The notes: a model not told the origin generated them from the letters alone. DNA of 64,000 nucleotides from Flavihumibacter solisilvae (GCF_000814475.1 NZ_JSVC01000015.1:329268-393267); one strand, 5' to 3'. Positions 24,922-34,803 are shown, counted from the first letter of the stretch. Numbers and translations are program-made.

Positions 24922-27216
24922 ATGCGGTTAGTTTTTACTCTTATAATATTGATAGTACTGGGTTTGAGCGCTTCAGCCCAAACCCGTTGGGTGTCCGGAA
25001 AACTGGTTCATGCAGAAAACGGGGAAGCTGTTGCAGGAGCCACGATCAGTCTCCCGGCCTTGAAAATTTCGGTAGCATCAACAAGCAGCGGCAGCTTTCG
25101 GCTGCAGGTGCCGGACTCCATAATGGCCCTAGAAATAACGGCGATTGGGTTTGAGAAGCAGGTGGTCGCGCTTGATGGCGCGGAGCTGCTTGTCAGGATG
25201 CAGCCTTCGCGAAAAAGTATGGATGAAGTGGTAGTGACAGGAACCATGAGAGCGGTCCAGCGTTCTGCAAGCCCGGTTCCGGTTGAAGTATATACACCGG
25301 TCTTTTTCCGGAAAAATCCGTCACCTTCAATTTTTGACGCGCTGCAGATGGTGAATGGTGTTCGGCCACAGTTGAACTGTAATGTCTGCAATACAGGCGA
25401 TATCCATATCAATGGATTGGAAGGTCCATATACCATGGTACTGATCGACGGGATGCCGATCGTCAGCAGCCTCGCGTCGGTTTACGGGTTGCAGGGTATT
25501 CCGAATTCACTTGTCGAAAGGATTGAGATCGTAAAGGGGCCCGCTTCATCACTGTATGGGAGTGAAGCGATAGGTGGACTGATCAACGTCATAACCAAAC
25601 ATCCGCGCAAAGCTCCTGCAGTTTCGGTGGAATACAGCGGTACCAGCTGGCGCGAACATAACCTGGATGCGGGTTTCCGCTTTGCAACAGGCAAAAAAAG
25701 CCAGTCGCTTCTGGGCATCAGTTATTACAACTTCACCCATCGTTATGATGAGAATAGGGACAATTTCACTGACGTGACCTTGCAGAACAGGATCTCACTG
25801 TTCCAGAAGATCAGCTGGCAAAGGAAGGAGAACCGGCAGGCAGCAGTTGCGGTACGCGTCATTGCGGAAGATCGCTGGGGTGGTGAAATGCAATGGACAC
25901 GCAAATTCCGCGGCGGCGATTCAGTTTACGGCGAACAGATCACCACAACAAGGGGAGAGCTGATCGGGAATTACCAGTTACCGGTACCTGAAAAAATTAT
26001 GTTCTCCTTTTCAGCAAACGCACATCGCCAGCGTTCTGCCTATGGCAATACAATCTTCGACGCTGACCAGCGGATCGGCTTTGGCCAGTTCACCTGGGAA
26101 AAGGATGCCGGTAGTCACCAGTTATTGTCAGGGATTGTGGGGCGTTACACCTGGTATGATGATAATACGCCGGCAACAGCTTCCGCAACAGGTGCGAAGA
26201 ATTCACCTGATAAGATCTTCCTGCCGGGAATCTTTATCCAGGACGAATGGCAGCTGCATAGTGATCACCTGTTACTGACTGGTTTACGATACGACTATGA
26301 TAAACGTCACGGGAACATCATAACCCCACGCATTGCCTGGAAATGGACCATTTCCGAAATGGATCACCTCAGGCTCAATGCCGGTTCCGGCTTCAGGGTA
26401 GTTAATCTTTTTACCGAAGATCATGCAGCGCTTACAGGTGCCCGTAAGGTGGAGATCGTTGGCTCGCTGAAACCGGAGAAGAGCTATAATGTGAACCTGA
26501 ACTACTCCCGCAAATTCGTGGTGCCCGGTGGTTACCTGAACCTGGAAGCTGCAACCTGGTACACTTATTTTACCAACCGGATCATTCCTGATTATACCAG
26601 CGACCCGGATAAGATCATCTATTCAAACCTTGATGGTTATGCGGAATCAAAAGGATTCAGCATAAACATGGAAGCGGCTTTCCGCAACAGGTTGAGACTG
26701 ACCACTGGTTTTACCCTCCAGGACGTTTCCATAACAAACAGGGATGCCGCCGGAAAAACCGCGCATAGCCGCCAGCTGCTTACCGAGCCATGGTCAGGTA
26801 CATGGACGGTCTCCTACACCCTTGGAAAAGGCAACTGGATGATCGACTATACAGGGAACCTGTATGGACCGATGTTACTGCCGCTGCTTGGTCCTACTGA
26901 TCCGCGGCCGGAAAAATCACCCGTATGGAGCATTCAGAATGTGCAGCTTACGTATAAGGGTAGAAAAGGAATGGAATGGTTCGGTGGGGTGAAGAACCTG
27001 CTCAACTTTACCCCGGCTCGCAATACTGATTTCATTATTGCGCGGGCTCATGATCCCTTCGACAAGAAAGTTGAGTATGGGACGGATGGTAAAGTTGTGG
27101 CTACGCCAGAGAACCCCTACGGCCTGACTTTCGACCCCAATTATGTATATGCCCCCAACCAGGGAAGAAAGCTTTTTTTCGGATTGAGATACACCTGGAA
27201 AGGCCGTACAGATTAA
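24922..27216 (+). CDS. TonB-dependent outer membrane receptor of a metal operon
   Basis: A 764-residue receptor. A signal peptide (cleavage near SASAQ) is followed by a carboxypeptidase-like regulatory domain (about 22-90), a plug domain with MDEVVVTGT (TonB-box-like) and a 22-strand-type barrel ending in LFFGLRYTWK. The plug contains NCNVCNTGDIHINGLEGPY (about 153-171), a Cys-pair motif that could bind a metal. LIDGMPIVSS and GPASSLYGSEAIGGLINVIT are typical plug motifs. It leads an operon with a Czc-type efflux system, so the ligand is probably a metal ion or metal chelate. It has its own promoter with an operator overlapping the start region. Confidence 0.88.
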   Translation: MRLVFTLIILIVLGLSASAQTRWVSGKLVHAENGEAVAGATISLPALKISVASTSSGSFRLQVPDSIMALEITAIGFEKQVVALDGAELLVRMQPSRKSMDEVVVTGTMRAVQRSASPVPVEVYTPVFFRKNPSPSIFDALQMVNGVRPQLNCNVCNTGDIHINGLEGPYTMVLIDGMPIVSSLASVYGLQGIPNSLVERIEIVKGPASSLYGSEAIGGLINVITKHPRKAPAVSVEYSGTSWREHNLDAGFRFATGKKSQSLLGISYYNFTHRYDENRDNFTDVTLQNRISLFQKISWQRKENRQAAVAVRVIAEDRWGGEMQWTRKFRGGDSVYGEQITTTRGELIGNYQLPVPEKIMFSFSANAHRQRSAYGNTIFDADQRIGFGQFTWEKDAGSHQLLSGIVGRYTWYDDNTPATASATGAKNSPDKIFLPGIFIQDEWQLHSDHLLLTGLRYDYDKRHGNIITPRIAWKWTISEMDHLRLNAGSGFRVVNLFTEDHAALTGARKVEIVGSLKPEKSYNVNLNYSRKFVVPGGYLNLEAATWYTYFTNRIIPDYTSDPDKIIYSNLDGYAESKGFSINMEAAFRNRLRLTTGFTLQDVSITNRDAAGKTAHSRQLLTEPWSGTWTVSYTLGKGNWMIDYTGNLYGPMLLPLLGPTDPRPEKSPVWSIQNVQLTYKGRKGMEWFGGVKNLLNFTPARNTDFIIARAHDPFDKKVEYGTDGKVVATPENPYGLTFDPNYVYAPNQGRKLFFGLRYTWKGRTD

Positions 27217-27257
27217 AAAATACAGCGGGTTGCAGCTTCCCTTACTATCTTTACGGC

Positions 27258-27638
27258 GTGAGGAAAGCCTCCACCATATTTTTCCTGGTGCTGTTCGTAC
27301 TGGCACAGACGGAGTTGCATCAACTGATGAAACTACCCGTACTTATCGAACATTTCATTGAGCACCGCCAACTCAATTCTTCCATTACACTGCTGGATTT
27401 CCTGAAAGAGCATTACCAGGGCCACACGGTTATGGATAATGATTACCAGCGCGACATGCAGCTGCCTTTTAAAACGGCAGACTGCCTCACCGCAATCAGC
27501 TTTGTGTTTGAAGAACCTGTCTCCATAGAATTTGAGCAACAGGTTGCAGAGATCCGGAAGGAATATAATCTTCACAAGGGCTCCTTTTCTTCCAGCCAGG
27601 CGCTGCACAGCATCTTCCAGCCTCCACGGCATGCATGA
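27258..27638 (+). CDS. Small exported protein of the metal operon, function unknown
   Basis: A 126-residue protein starting with GTG at 27258. The GTG is chosen because it opens a good signal sequence (RKASTIFFLVLFVLAQTE); the next ATG at 27327 would remove it. The mature part is rich in His, Glu, Asp and Gln (LIEHFIEHRQ, LKEHYQGHTV, ALHSIFQPPRHA), consistent with metal contact, but no known fold was recognised. Gaps are 41 bases to the receptor before it and 34 bases to the pump after it, so it is part of the same operon. A periplasmic metal-binding role is a guess from composition and context. Confidence 0.7.
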   Translation: MRKASTIFFLVLFVLAQTELHQLMKLPVLIEHFIEHRQLNSSITLLDFLKEHYQGHTVMDNDYQRDMQLPFKTADCLTAISFVFEEPVSIEFEQQVAEIRKEYNLHKGSFSSSQALHSIFQPPRHA

Positions 27639-27672
27639 TCATTCACTCTCTTTGATCATGTAAAGACTAAAT

Positions 27673-30600
27673 ATGCTAAATAGAATAATCCGCTTTTCCA
27701 TCCGGAACAAGCTGGTCGTAAGCCTGTTTATAATTGGGCTTATTGCCTCGGGCACCTACTCATTGACCCGTCTTCCGGTAGATGCCCTTCCAGATATCAC
27801 CAGCAACCAGGTGCAGGTGATCACCGTTTCCCCGACGCTTGCCGCGCCGGAAGTGGAACGTCTTATCACATTTCCTATTGAACAGGCTGCAGCCAATATT
27901 CCTGGGATGGCGGAGCTGCGATCAATTTCCCGGTTCGGGCTTTCGGTTGTAACCATTGTGTTCAGCGACGAAACGGATGTTTACTGGGCCAGGCAACAGG
28001 TGTCCGAACGACTGATCACGGTCAAGGAACAGATTCCCGAAGGCTCCGGTACACCGGAACTGGCCCCTTCAACCACAGGTTTGGGTGAGATCTATCAATA
28101 TGTGGTTAAACCGGCCAAAGGTTATGAACAGCAATATAGCCTCACCGACCTCCGGACGATCCAGGATTGGATCATCAGGCGACAATTGCTCGGTACACCG
28201 GGAGTTGCAGATATCAGCAGTTTCGGGGGACACCTGAAGCAATACGAAGTGGCTGTAATGCCCGACAGGCTGAAGAGCATGGGTACTTCGGTTGCTGAAG
28301 TATTCCAGGCGCTGGAACAGAACAACCAGAATTCCGGCGGTGCATATATCGAAAAAAATGCGACTGCATTATTTATCCGCACCGAGGGACTTGCCACATC
28401 GCTCGATGATATCCGTTCCATTTTTGTCAAACATACCGCAGAAGGGGTTCCGGTTTACCTGCGCGACGTTGCCGATGTTCGCATAGGCCATGCCGTCAGG
28501 TACGGTGCAATGGTTTACGAAGATGAGGGTGAAGTTGCCGGGGCTGTGGTGCTGATGCTGAAAGGAGCCAATGCGTCGCAGGTGGTTGCGGAAGTAAAAC
28601 GAAAAATGGAGGCGATCCGGGAAACCCTTCCCCCGGGCATTGAGGTGGAACCGTTTTATGACCGCACCAAAATGGTCGGCAATGCCATTAGTACAGTAAA
28701 GAAGAACCTGGTGGAAGGCGCATTGATCGTGGTGCTGGTGCTGGTGCTGTTTCTCGGTAACCTGCGTGCAGGACTGATCGTAGCCTCAGTGATTCCCTTA
28801 TCAATGTTGTTTGCGGTGATCATGATGGACCTGTTCGGCATTTCCGGCAACCTGATGAGCCTGGGTGCGCTTGATTTCGGCCTCATTGTCGACGGCGCCG
28901 TGATTATTGTGGAAGCAGTGTTGTTCCGGTTATATCATTCAAAGACATTCGCAGGTATCCAGCAGATTTCCGGCGACCAGATGGATGATGAGGTAGCAAA
29001 AGCTTCCGGCAAAATGATGAATGCCGCCATATTTGGCCAGATCATCATCCTCGTAGTTTACCTGCCGATCCTGTCACTGGTGGGCATAGAAGGAAAAATG
29101 TTCCGTCCCATGGCACAGACCGTTGCCTTCGCACTGGTTGGCGCATTCCTGCTTTCTGTTACTTATGTGCCCATGGTGACTTCACTGGTGCTGAGCAAGA
29201 AGCTAAGACATAAAAAAGTATTGTCAGACAGGTTAATGGATAAGGTGACCAGTTGGTACCGTCCCTTGCTTCTAAAGTCGCTGGCCTTTCCTAAAACAGT
29301 GGTGGCAGGCGCTTTGGTTCTGTTTGTAATCACGATCTTCCTCATGAACAGGCTGGGTGGTGAATTCATTCCGGAACTCGAGGAAGGGGACTTTGCAGTC
29401 GACACCCGCGTACTACCCGGCAGTGCACTTTCCGCTTCTGTAAATGTTTCCCGGAAGGGTGCAGAGATCCTTAAGAAACGATTTCCTGAAATTGAAAAGA
29501 TCGTAACACGGATAGGAGCGGGTGAGATTCCAACTGATCCGATGCCCATCGAGGTAGGGGATATGATCATTTTGCTGAAGGACAAAAAGGAGTGGACTTC
29601 GGCCCGGACCTATGATGAACTGGCCAACAAAATGAGTGCGGCGCTCGCAGAGATCCCGGGCGTTACGGCCGGTTTTCAATTCCCGGTACAGATGCGGTTC
29701 AATGAACTGATCTCGGGGGCAAGGCAGGATGTAGTCTGCAAAATTTATGGTGAGAACCTGGATTCTCTGGTGCGCTATGGAAACCGGATGGGAGAGATCA
29801 TCCGGCAGGTAAGTGGTGCGCGGGATATTTATATCGAAAGCATTAGCGGATTGCCACAGGTCGTGGTGAAGTATAACCGCGAGGCAATGTCACGTTACCG
29901 GTTATCCGTAAACGAAGTAAACCGTTTGATCAGGGCCGCATTTGCTGGTGAGAGTGCCGGTCTCGTGTATGAGAATGAACGGCGGTTTGACCTGGTCGTT
30001 CGGCTGAGCCCGGAGGGACGGACAGACCTGAACGATATCAACCAGTTGCTGGTTCCCACTCCAATGGGTTCCCAGATCCCCCTGTACCAGGTGGCGGACG
30101 TGCAGGTAAAGGATGGATTCAGCCAGATCCAAAGGGAAAATGCCCGCCGGCGGATTGTTGTGGGTTTCAACGTTCGCGGCCGCGACGTGGAATCCGTTGT
30201 GGAAGAGCTGCAGGGCCGTGCGAGAAAGCAACTGAAATTGAATGCCGGTTACTCGGTTCACTACGGCGGACAGTTTGAAAATCTGCAGGAGGCCAAACAG
30301 CGGCTTGCGATTGCAGTGCCTGTTGCCTTGTTGCTGATCTTTCTCCTACTGTATTTTTCATTCGGGTCTATGCGTTATGCACTACTCATCTTTTCGGCTA
30401 TCCCGCTCTCTGCTATCGGCGGAGTGTTGGCGCTTACTCTTCGTGGAATGCCGTTCAGCATCTCGGCAGGCATTGGATTTATTGCGCTCTTTGGTGTAGC
30501 GGTATTAAATGGGATCGTCCTCATTGCCGAATTTAACCGGTTAAAACAGCAGGGCATCACAGATATAAATCAATTGATCATGGAAGGAACTACCATAAGG

Positions 30601-32046
30601 CTGCGGCCTGTGCTGATGACCGCTGCCGTTGCTTCGCTCGGCTTCCTGCCAATGGCACTGAGCCACGGTCCGGGTGCAGAAGTACAGCGTCCGCTTGCGA
30701 CTGTCGTGATTGGCGGACTCATCACGGCAACCATGCTTACACTGGTTGTATTGCCCATTGTATTTCGCTGGGTTGAACAACGTCAAATGAAGCGCCGCAC
30801 AAGTAACGTCATGGGAACGGTTATGCTGGCAATTCTTCTTCCGATCCTGGGAAGTAATAACAGTTTTGCACAAACGAAAACTGCGAGGCGGGTTCCGCTC
30901 GACTCTATGTTACAGATCCTGCAGCGGGAAAATCTCTCATTGCAGGCTGGCCGGAAAAAATCGGATTACTGGTCCGTTTTGAGCAAAGGAACTGTAGAAC
31001 TGCCGAAGACCCAACTTGGAGTTGAGTATGGAAATATCAACAGTGCCGCCAACGACAGCAGGTTGTTTGTCAGCCAGGGTTTTTCCCTGCCTGTAGTTTA
31101 CCGCCGTCAGCGGCAGTTATATGAAAAGGAGCGCGCCGGCCAGGATGCCAATGTGAACCTGCAGGCAGCTGACCTTCGCAGGGAAACCAGGCGCCTGTTT
31201 TATTCGCTTGCAGAACTCGATGAGAAAGAAAAGTTGTTGGTTCAGCTTGATTCTGTTTTCACCCGTTTCCTTACCGTATCTGAACTCAGGGTTAAAACGG
31301 GGGAAGCTGCACCGCTGGAGAAGACCTCAGCTGAAGCGCAGGCCGGACTATTGGAACTGCAGATCCAGGAGCTGAAAGCAGACCGGCTGGTGATGCAGGA
31401 ACAACTGGCGAGGATCCTTAATACCGACGAATACCTTCTGCCGCAATACGGGCGCATTGAAATGGAATTGCCGGCTCTGGATGAAGCCGGAAGTCACCCG
31501 CTGGTTCAGTATCAACAACAGCAGGTTGAAATTGCCGAAGCCACAGCTGCTGCAGAGAAGGCGAAATTAACGCCCGACCTTAGCGTGGGGTATGGCAACC
31601 AGTCGATAGTTGGTTACCAGTCACCCGATGGAGTCAACCAGAAATACTATGGCAGTGGCGATCGCTTTCACCTGGTCAACCTCACGATGTCACTTCCGCT
31701 TTTTATGAAGGCGACCCGCAGCCGGGTGAAAGCTGCAACTGTTGAAGCGGAAGCTGCTTCCATTTCCGTTAAGGCTGCTGAGCGTTCCATCCACTTCCGG
31801 AAAAGAGAACTTATGGAAGAATACCGGAAACTCAGGCAACAGGCCGACTACTATATTGGTAACGGTAATGCACATGCCGAAATGCTTCAGCGCCAGGCGG
31901 GACTTTCCTTTACAAACGGGGAGATCAACTACCTGCAATGGACTCAGCTGATGAACCAGTCTTTATCTATCCGTTTGGGATATCTTGAGGCAGTACGTGC
32001 CCTTAACCAGACAATTATTGAATTGGAATATATCAATGGAAACTAA
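27673..32046 (+). CDS. CzcA-type heavy metal RND pump fused to CzcC/TolC-type channel
   Basis: A single 1457-residue frame. Residues 1-1040 are a complete HME-RND transporter with 12 membrane spans. The fourth span carries LDFGLIVDGAVIIVE, the acidic signature of Zn/Co/Ni-type CzcA pumps rather than the Cu/Ag CusA type. Residues about 1067-1457 are an outer membrane factor with long coiled-coil helices (LDEKEKLLVQLDSVFTRFL, LSFTNGEINYLQW). Between them, residues 1039-1067 read like a signal peptide (KRR, hydrophobic core, NSFA-Q). ATG 30787 could also start the channel on its own. Such long CzcA proteins occur in other Bacteroidota. The next gene overlaps the stop by one base. Confidence 0.92.
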   Translation: MLNRIIRFSIRNKLVVSLFIIGLIASGTYSLTRLPVDALPDITSNQVQVITVSPTLAAPEVERLITFPIEQAAANIPGMAELRSISRFGLSVVTIVFSDETDVYWARQQVSERLITVKEQIPEGSGTPELAPSTTGLGEIYQYVVKPAKGYEQQYSLTDLRTIQDWIIRRQLLGTPGVADISSFGGHLKQYEVAVMPDRLKSMGTSVAEVFQALEQNNQNSGGAYIEKNATALFIRTEGLATSLDDIRSIFVKHTAEGVPVYLRDVADVRIGHAVRYGAMVYEDEGEVAGAVVLMLKGANASQVVAEVKRKMEAIRETLPPGIEVEPFYDRTKMVGNAISTVKKNLVEGALIVVLVLVLFLGNLRAGLIVASVIPLSMLFAVIMMDLFGISGNLMSLGALDFGLIVDGAVIIVEAVLFRLYHSKTFAGIQQISGDQMDDEVAKASGKMMNAAIFGQIIILVVYLPILSLVGIEGKMFRPMAQTVAFALVGAFLLSVTYVPMVTSLVLSKKLRHKKVLSDRLMDKVTSWYRPLLLKSLAFPKTVVAGALVLFVITIFLMNRLGGEFIPELEEGDFAVDTRVLPGSALSASVNVSRKGAEILKKRFPEIEKIVTRIGAGEIPTDPMPIEVGDMIILLKDKKEWTSARTYDELANKMSAALAEIPGVTAGFQFPVQMRFNELISGARQDVVCKIYGENLDSLVRYGNRMGEIIRQVSGARDIYIESISGLPQVVVKYNREAMSRYRLSVNEVNRLIRAAFAGESAGLVYENERRFDLVVRLSPEGRTDLNDINQLLVPTPMGSQIPLYQVADVQVKDGFSQIQRENARRRIVVGFNVRGRDVESVVEELQGRARKQLKLNAGYSVHYGGQFENLQEAKQRLAIAVPVALLLIFLLLYFSFGSMRYALLIFSAIPLSAIGGVLALTLRGMPFSISAGIGFIALFGVAVLNGIVLIAEFNRLKQQGITDINQLIMEGTTIRLRPVLMTAAVASLGFLPMALSHGPGAEVQRPLATVVIGGLITATMLTLVVLPIVFRWVEQRQMKRRTSNVMGTVMLAILLPILGSNNSFAQTKTARRVPLDSMLQILQRENLSLQAGRKKSDYWSVLSKGTVELPKTQLGVEYGNINSAANDSRLFVSQGFSLPVVYRRQRQLYEKERAGQDANVNLQAADLRRETRRLFYSLAELDEKEKLLVQLDSVFTRFLTVSELRVKTGEAAPLEKTSAEAQAGLLELQIQELKADRLVMQEQLARILNTDEYLLPQYGRIEMELPALDEAGSHPLVQYQQQQVEIAEATAAAEKAKLTPDLSVGYGNQSIVGYQSPDGVNQKYYGSGDRFHLVNLTMSLPLFMKATRSRVKAATVEAEAASISVKAAERSIHFRKRELMEEYRKLRQQADYYIGNGNAHAEMLQRQAGLSFTNGEINYLQWTQLMNQSLSIRLGYLEAVRALNQTIIELEYINGN

Positions 32047-33188
32047 TGAAAATCCAAAATAAAATATTGAACCTTTTATTGCTGCTGGTAATGGCAGGAT
32101 GTGCATCTCCCGCAAATGAGGAGGCACCGGCAGAAAATAAACAACCGGAAGAAATTGTTGAACTGAGTGAAGAGCAGTTAAAGAATGCAGGCATTGTGGT
32201 GGGCCAGGCGAATGATACTGTGGTAAGTTCTGAATTGCGGGTGAATGGAATGATCGACGTGCCGCCGCAGAATATTGTTTCCGTAAGCTTTCCGCTTGGT
32301 GGCTACCTGAAATCAACAAAGCTGTTGCCAGGTATGCATGTCAGCAGGGGAGAAGTGATCGGGATGATAGAAGACCAGGCGCTGGTTCAGCTTCAACAGG
32401 ATTACCTGGTCACAAAATCGAAGCTCGAATACCTTCGCCAGGAATATGAACGTCAGAAACTCCTGAATGAACAGCAGGTGAATGCAGGAAAAGTTTTTGA
32501 ACAGGCTGCAACTGACTACCGGTCACAGCAGGTATTGCTGAAAGGGTTCTCGGAAAAGTTACAGCTGGTTGGAATTGATCCTGCAAGGCTTGATGAATCA
32601 AATCTGTCGCGCTCTGTTGCCCTTCGTTCGCCGATAAATGGATACGTGTCGCGGGTGAATGTAAATATTGGCAAGTATGTCAACCCGACTGATGTTCTTT
32701 TTGAACTGATCAATCCCGACGATATGCACGGGGCGCTCACGGTATTTGAAAAGGATATCAGTAAGGTCAGGATTGGACAGAAAGTGATCATGCAATTTGT
32801 AGATGATCCGGAGCGCACTTACAATGGTGAAGTGATTGTATTCACCCGTAATGTTGACGAAAGCAGGAGCGGCATCGTGCATTGTCATTTTGAAACGATG
32901 CCGAAAAATCTTATGCCGGGCATGTTCCTGAATGCGCGGATCCTGCTCGACAAACGCCAGGCCCTGGTTGTGCCGGATGAGGCCATTGTCAGGTTTGGAG
33001 GTCGTCAATATGTTTTTGCCAAAGAAGGTCCTAACAGGTTCAGGATGGTGGAAGTAAAAGTCGACACGGTTTCTGTAGATCAACTCGGGATCACAAGTGC
33101 CGACCAAACGCTGAAAGAAAGCCAGCTGGTGTTGCGTAATGCCCACGCCGTGCTTGGCAAGATGAAGAATACAGCAGAGGAAGAATAG
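32046..33188 (+). CDS. RND efflux periplasmic adaptor (CzcB/CusB-like), lipoprotein
   Basis: A 380-residue membrane fusion protein with a lipobox (LLVMAGCASP, Cys at about 19). The barrel-sandwich halves (residues about 70-110 and 185-220; LRSPINGYVSRVNVNIGKYV), a helical hairpin (about 115-180), a beta-barrel domain and a membrane-proximal domain follow. It bridges the inner membrane pump and the outer membrane channel encoded just upstream. The ATG shares its first base with the pump's stop codon (TAATG), a coupling that fits equimolar production. It is the last gene of the metal operon. Confidence 0.93.
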   Translation: MKIQNKILNLLLLLVMAGCASPANEEAPAENKQPEEIVELSEEQLKNAGIVVGQANDTVVSSELRVNGMIDVPPQNIVSVSFPLGGYLKSTKLLPGMHVSRGEVIGMIEDQALVQLQQDYLVTKSKLEYLRQEYERQKLLNEQQVNAGKVFEQAATDYRSQQVLLKGFSEKLQLVGIDPARLDESNLSRSVALRSPINGYVSRVNVNIGKYVNPTDVLFELINPDDMHGALTVFEKDISKVRIGQKVIMQFVDDPERTYNGEVIVFTRNVDESRSGIVHCHFETMPKNLMPGMFLNARILLDKRQALVVPDEAIVRFGGRQYVFAKEGPNRFRMVEVKVDTVSVDQLGITSADQTLKESQLVLRNAHAVLGKMKNTAEEE

Positions 33189-33203
33189 TATCGCTTATTC
33201 CGT

Positions 33204-33530
33204 TTATTCCAGTCCGAAACGGTAAGCCTCACGAACCGGCGTCCAGGTGTCGATCACTTTGACGTCGGTTAGTGCTGTTGCGCTATGCAGAACGTGCGGG
33301 GGAATGACCTGCAGGTTGCCGGCTTTGAATACGGTTGTAATGCCACCGATCGTCATTTCAAGTTCACCTTCCACGATGAAAGTGATCTGTTCATTTTCGT
33401 GCTCATGTTCAGGCAATTTGCTGCCTTTTTTTATTTCCCAGATCCCAAGTGTTGTCTGTTCACCATGCACAAATTTGCCGAACAATCCGGGTACCACTTC
33501 CTTAGCCGGAATATCATTGAGATGCATCAT
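33204..33530 (-). CDS. Small cupin domain protein
   Basis: A 108-residue single-domain cupin. The metal-binding motif is LPEHEHENEQITFIVEGELEM (about residues 40-60, three His/Glu ligands), and the second motif HVLHSATAL lies at about 79-87. Single cupins of this form act as small dioxygenases, isomerases or ligand binders, so no reaction is assigned. It is the last gene of a minus-strand series with ATP-grasp, amidotransferase and ligase genes. It starts 13 bases after the 397-residue ATP-grasp-like gene, which suggests co-transcription and a role in the same pathway. Confidence 0.88.
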   Translation of the reverse strand: MMHLNDIPAKEVVPGLFGKFVHGEQTTLGIWEIKKGSKLPEHEHENEQITFIVEGELEMTIGGITTVFKAGNLQVIPPHVLHSATALTDVKVIDTWTPVREAYRFGLE

Positions 33531-33543
33531 AGCAGATCATATT

Positions 33544-34737
33544 TTATTGTTCAAAAAAACAAACACTTCCACCGACCCATTCTTTATCCTTGTTGTAGCG
33601 AACTCCAATCATTTTACCTTTGCTGAGCCGCGCTAGGTTGATGGCTGGCTTCGGTCTTGCCCAGCCATCTTTCCAAATATACATCATCCTGATCTCCGCT
33701 TTGGCAGGTTCATCAGGTGTAGGAATTACCTCCGCGTATTGTACTTTTTTCTGCAGGATCCAGTTTTCCGGATCTTTTATTTCTTCCAGGTCATTTTTGG
33801 TAAGATCGATCACCACGCCCTGCCCTGCGAAGGAAAACAGGGGCTTGAGGACATAGTTTTCCAGGTCCTGTGGCATTTCCTTTATTTCATTCAGGAACCT
33901 GGTCTCCGGTACGTACGGGTGATGTATAAATGGAAGCGTGAATTTGCTGATGCGGTAGAACCAGTTTGGATGCGGCAACCATTCCACATCAAGTGGCTGG
34001 GTTATGTCAACAAATTCACCCAGGTTGTCCTTCTGGCTCCTGAGGTCATCGAAGATGACCCTGTTGTATATGCGCCTGATCCTTGTCTTGTGCCCATTGT
34101 TCAGGTAAAACAACTGGTCGCCTTCGCGGATTAGTTCGGTTATACATATGGGTTGTATTCCTGTGTATTCCCGGGTGCAGTAGAAATCGATCCGTGTCTT
34201 CTGTTCATGTGGTTTGATCTCGAGCAATACTACTTCCTCAGGTGAATATGGTCCAAGTAAAAGGTCTTCAAGTTCTGCAAGATATGTTTCACGATCGTAG
34301 CCGCCCAGGAATTGTGAGTAGTTCCCGGGGATCTGGAAATGGTCGCGCAGGATATCAGGATAATATACCTGGAAAGCAAACAGGGTAGGGAAGCCTTGCA
34401 TTTCGATCAGTTGTGGCTCCAATTCGTTTTGTGCGTTCCGGCAAATTCCAAAGTCAAAAGCGATCATGTGGGGATGGCTGTTTTCGCCGGGCACCCTTTC
34501 ATGATCGGGAATACTTTTTTCTGTCAGCTGTTTGAAGTCCGGTTTTAGGATCACATCTATAATGCTTTCGCATGCATCAGTGAGTTTGGCCGCGAAAGCT
34601 TTGTCAATGAAAACCGGTGTCTCTGCCACCCTGAATTCTATTGCCCCGGGATGGTGATTGTGTAAGTCTGCCAGGAATGATTCGTAACGCTGAACGGTAA
34701 ATGCTTTGTTGAATGCCTCCCTTATTGCCGGAACCAT
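33544..34737 (-). CDS. Divergent ATP-grasp-like protein
   Basis: A 397-residue cytoplasmic protein. The C-terminal half has features of an ATP-grasp ligase: ENYVLKPLFSFAGQGVVIDL (about residues 290-309) as the lysine and glycine-rich ATP loop, NWILQKKVQYAEVIPTP, then EIRMMYIWKDG and RPKPAINLARLS where metal ligands would be. The N-terminal half has PHMIAFDFGICRN and EPQLIEMQGFPTLFAFQ, a pattern reminiscent of glutathionylspermidine synthase-type ATP-grasp proteins. It would form an amide bond between a carboxylate and an amine. It probably has its own transcription start, because a terminator separates it from the amidotransferase gene upstream. Confidence 0.65.
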   Translation of the reverse strand: MVPAIREAFNKAFTVQRYESFLADLHNHHPGAIEFRVAETPVFIDKAFAAKLTDACESIIDVILKPDFKQLTEKSIPDHERVPGENSHPHMIAFDFGICRNAQNELEPQLIEMQGFPTLFAFQVYYPDILRDHFQIPGNYSQFLGGYDRETYLAELEDLLLGPYSPEEVVLLEIKPHEQKTRIDFYCTREYTGIQPICITELIREGDQLFYLNNGHKTRIRRIYNRVIFDDLRSQKDNLGEFVDITQPLDVEWLPHPNWFYRISKFTLPFIHHPYVPETRFLNEIKEMPQDLENYVLKPLFSFAGQGVVIDLTKNDLEEIKDPENWILQKKVQYAEVIPTPDEPAKAEIRMMYIWKDGWARPKPAINLARLSKGKMIGVRYNKDKEWVGGSVCFFEQ

Positions 34738-34770
34738 AGTTTATAGTTGTAAAATCAAATGTAAAAATTC

Positions 34771-34797
34771 AAAATTAAAAAAGCCCCGTTGGGGGCT
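34771..34797 (-). terminator. Rho-independent terminator after the amidotransferase gene
   Basis: On the minus strand, a 6-bp GC-rich stem (34782-34787 with 34792-34797, arms AGCCCC/GGGGCT) is followed by TTTTTAATTTT. It lies seven bases past the stop of the amidotransferase gene and 34 bases before the next start, so it splits or attenuates the gene series. Confidence 0.8.
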
Positions 34798-34803
34798 CTT
34801 CTG

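Noticed and set aside
27673..32046. Frameshift or missing stop codon joining czcA and czcC by assembly error
   Set aside because: The frame is continuous with normal codon use, the joint encodes a coherent signal-peptide-like segment, and long CzcA fusions are known in Bacteroidota.
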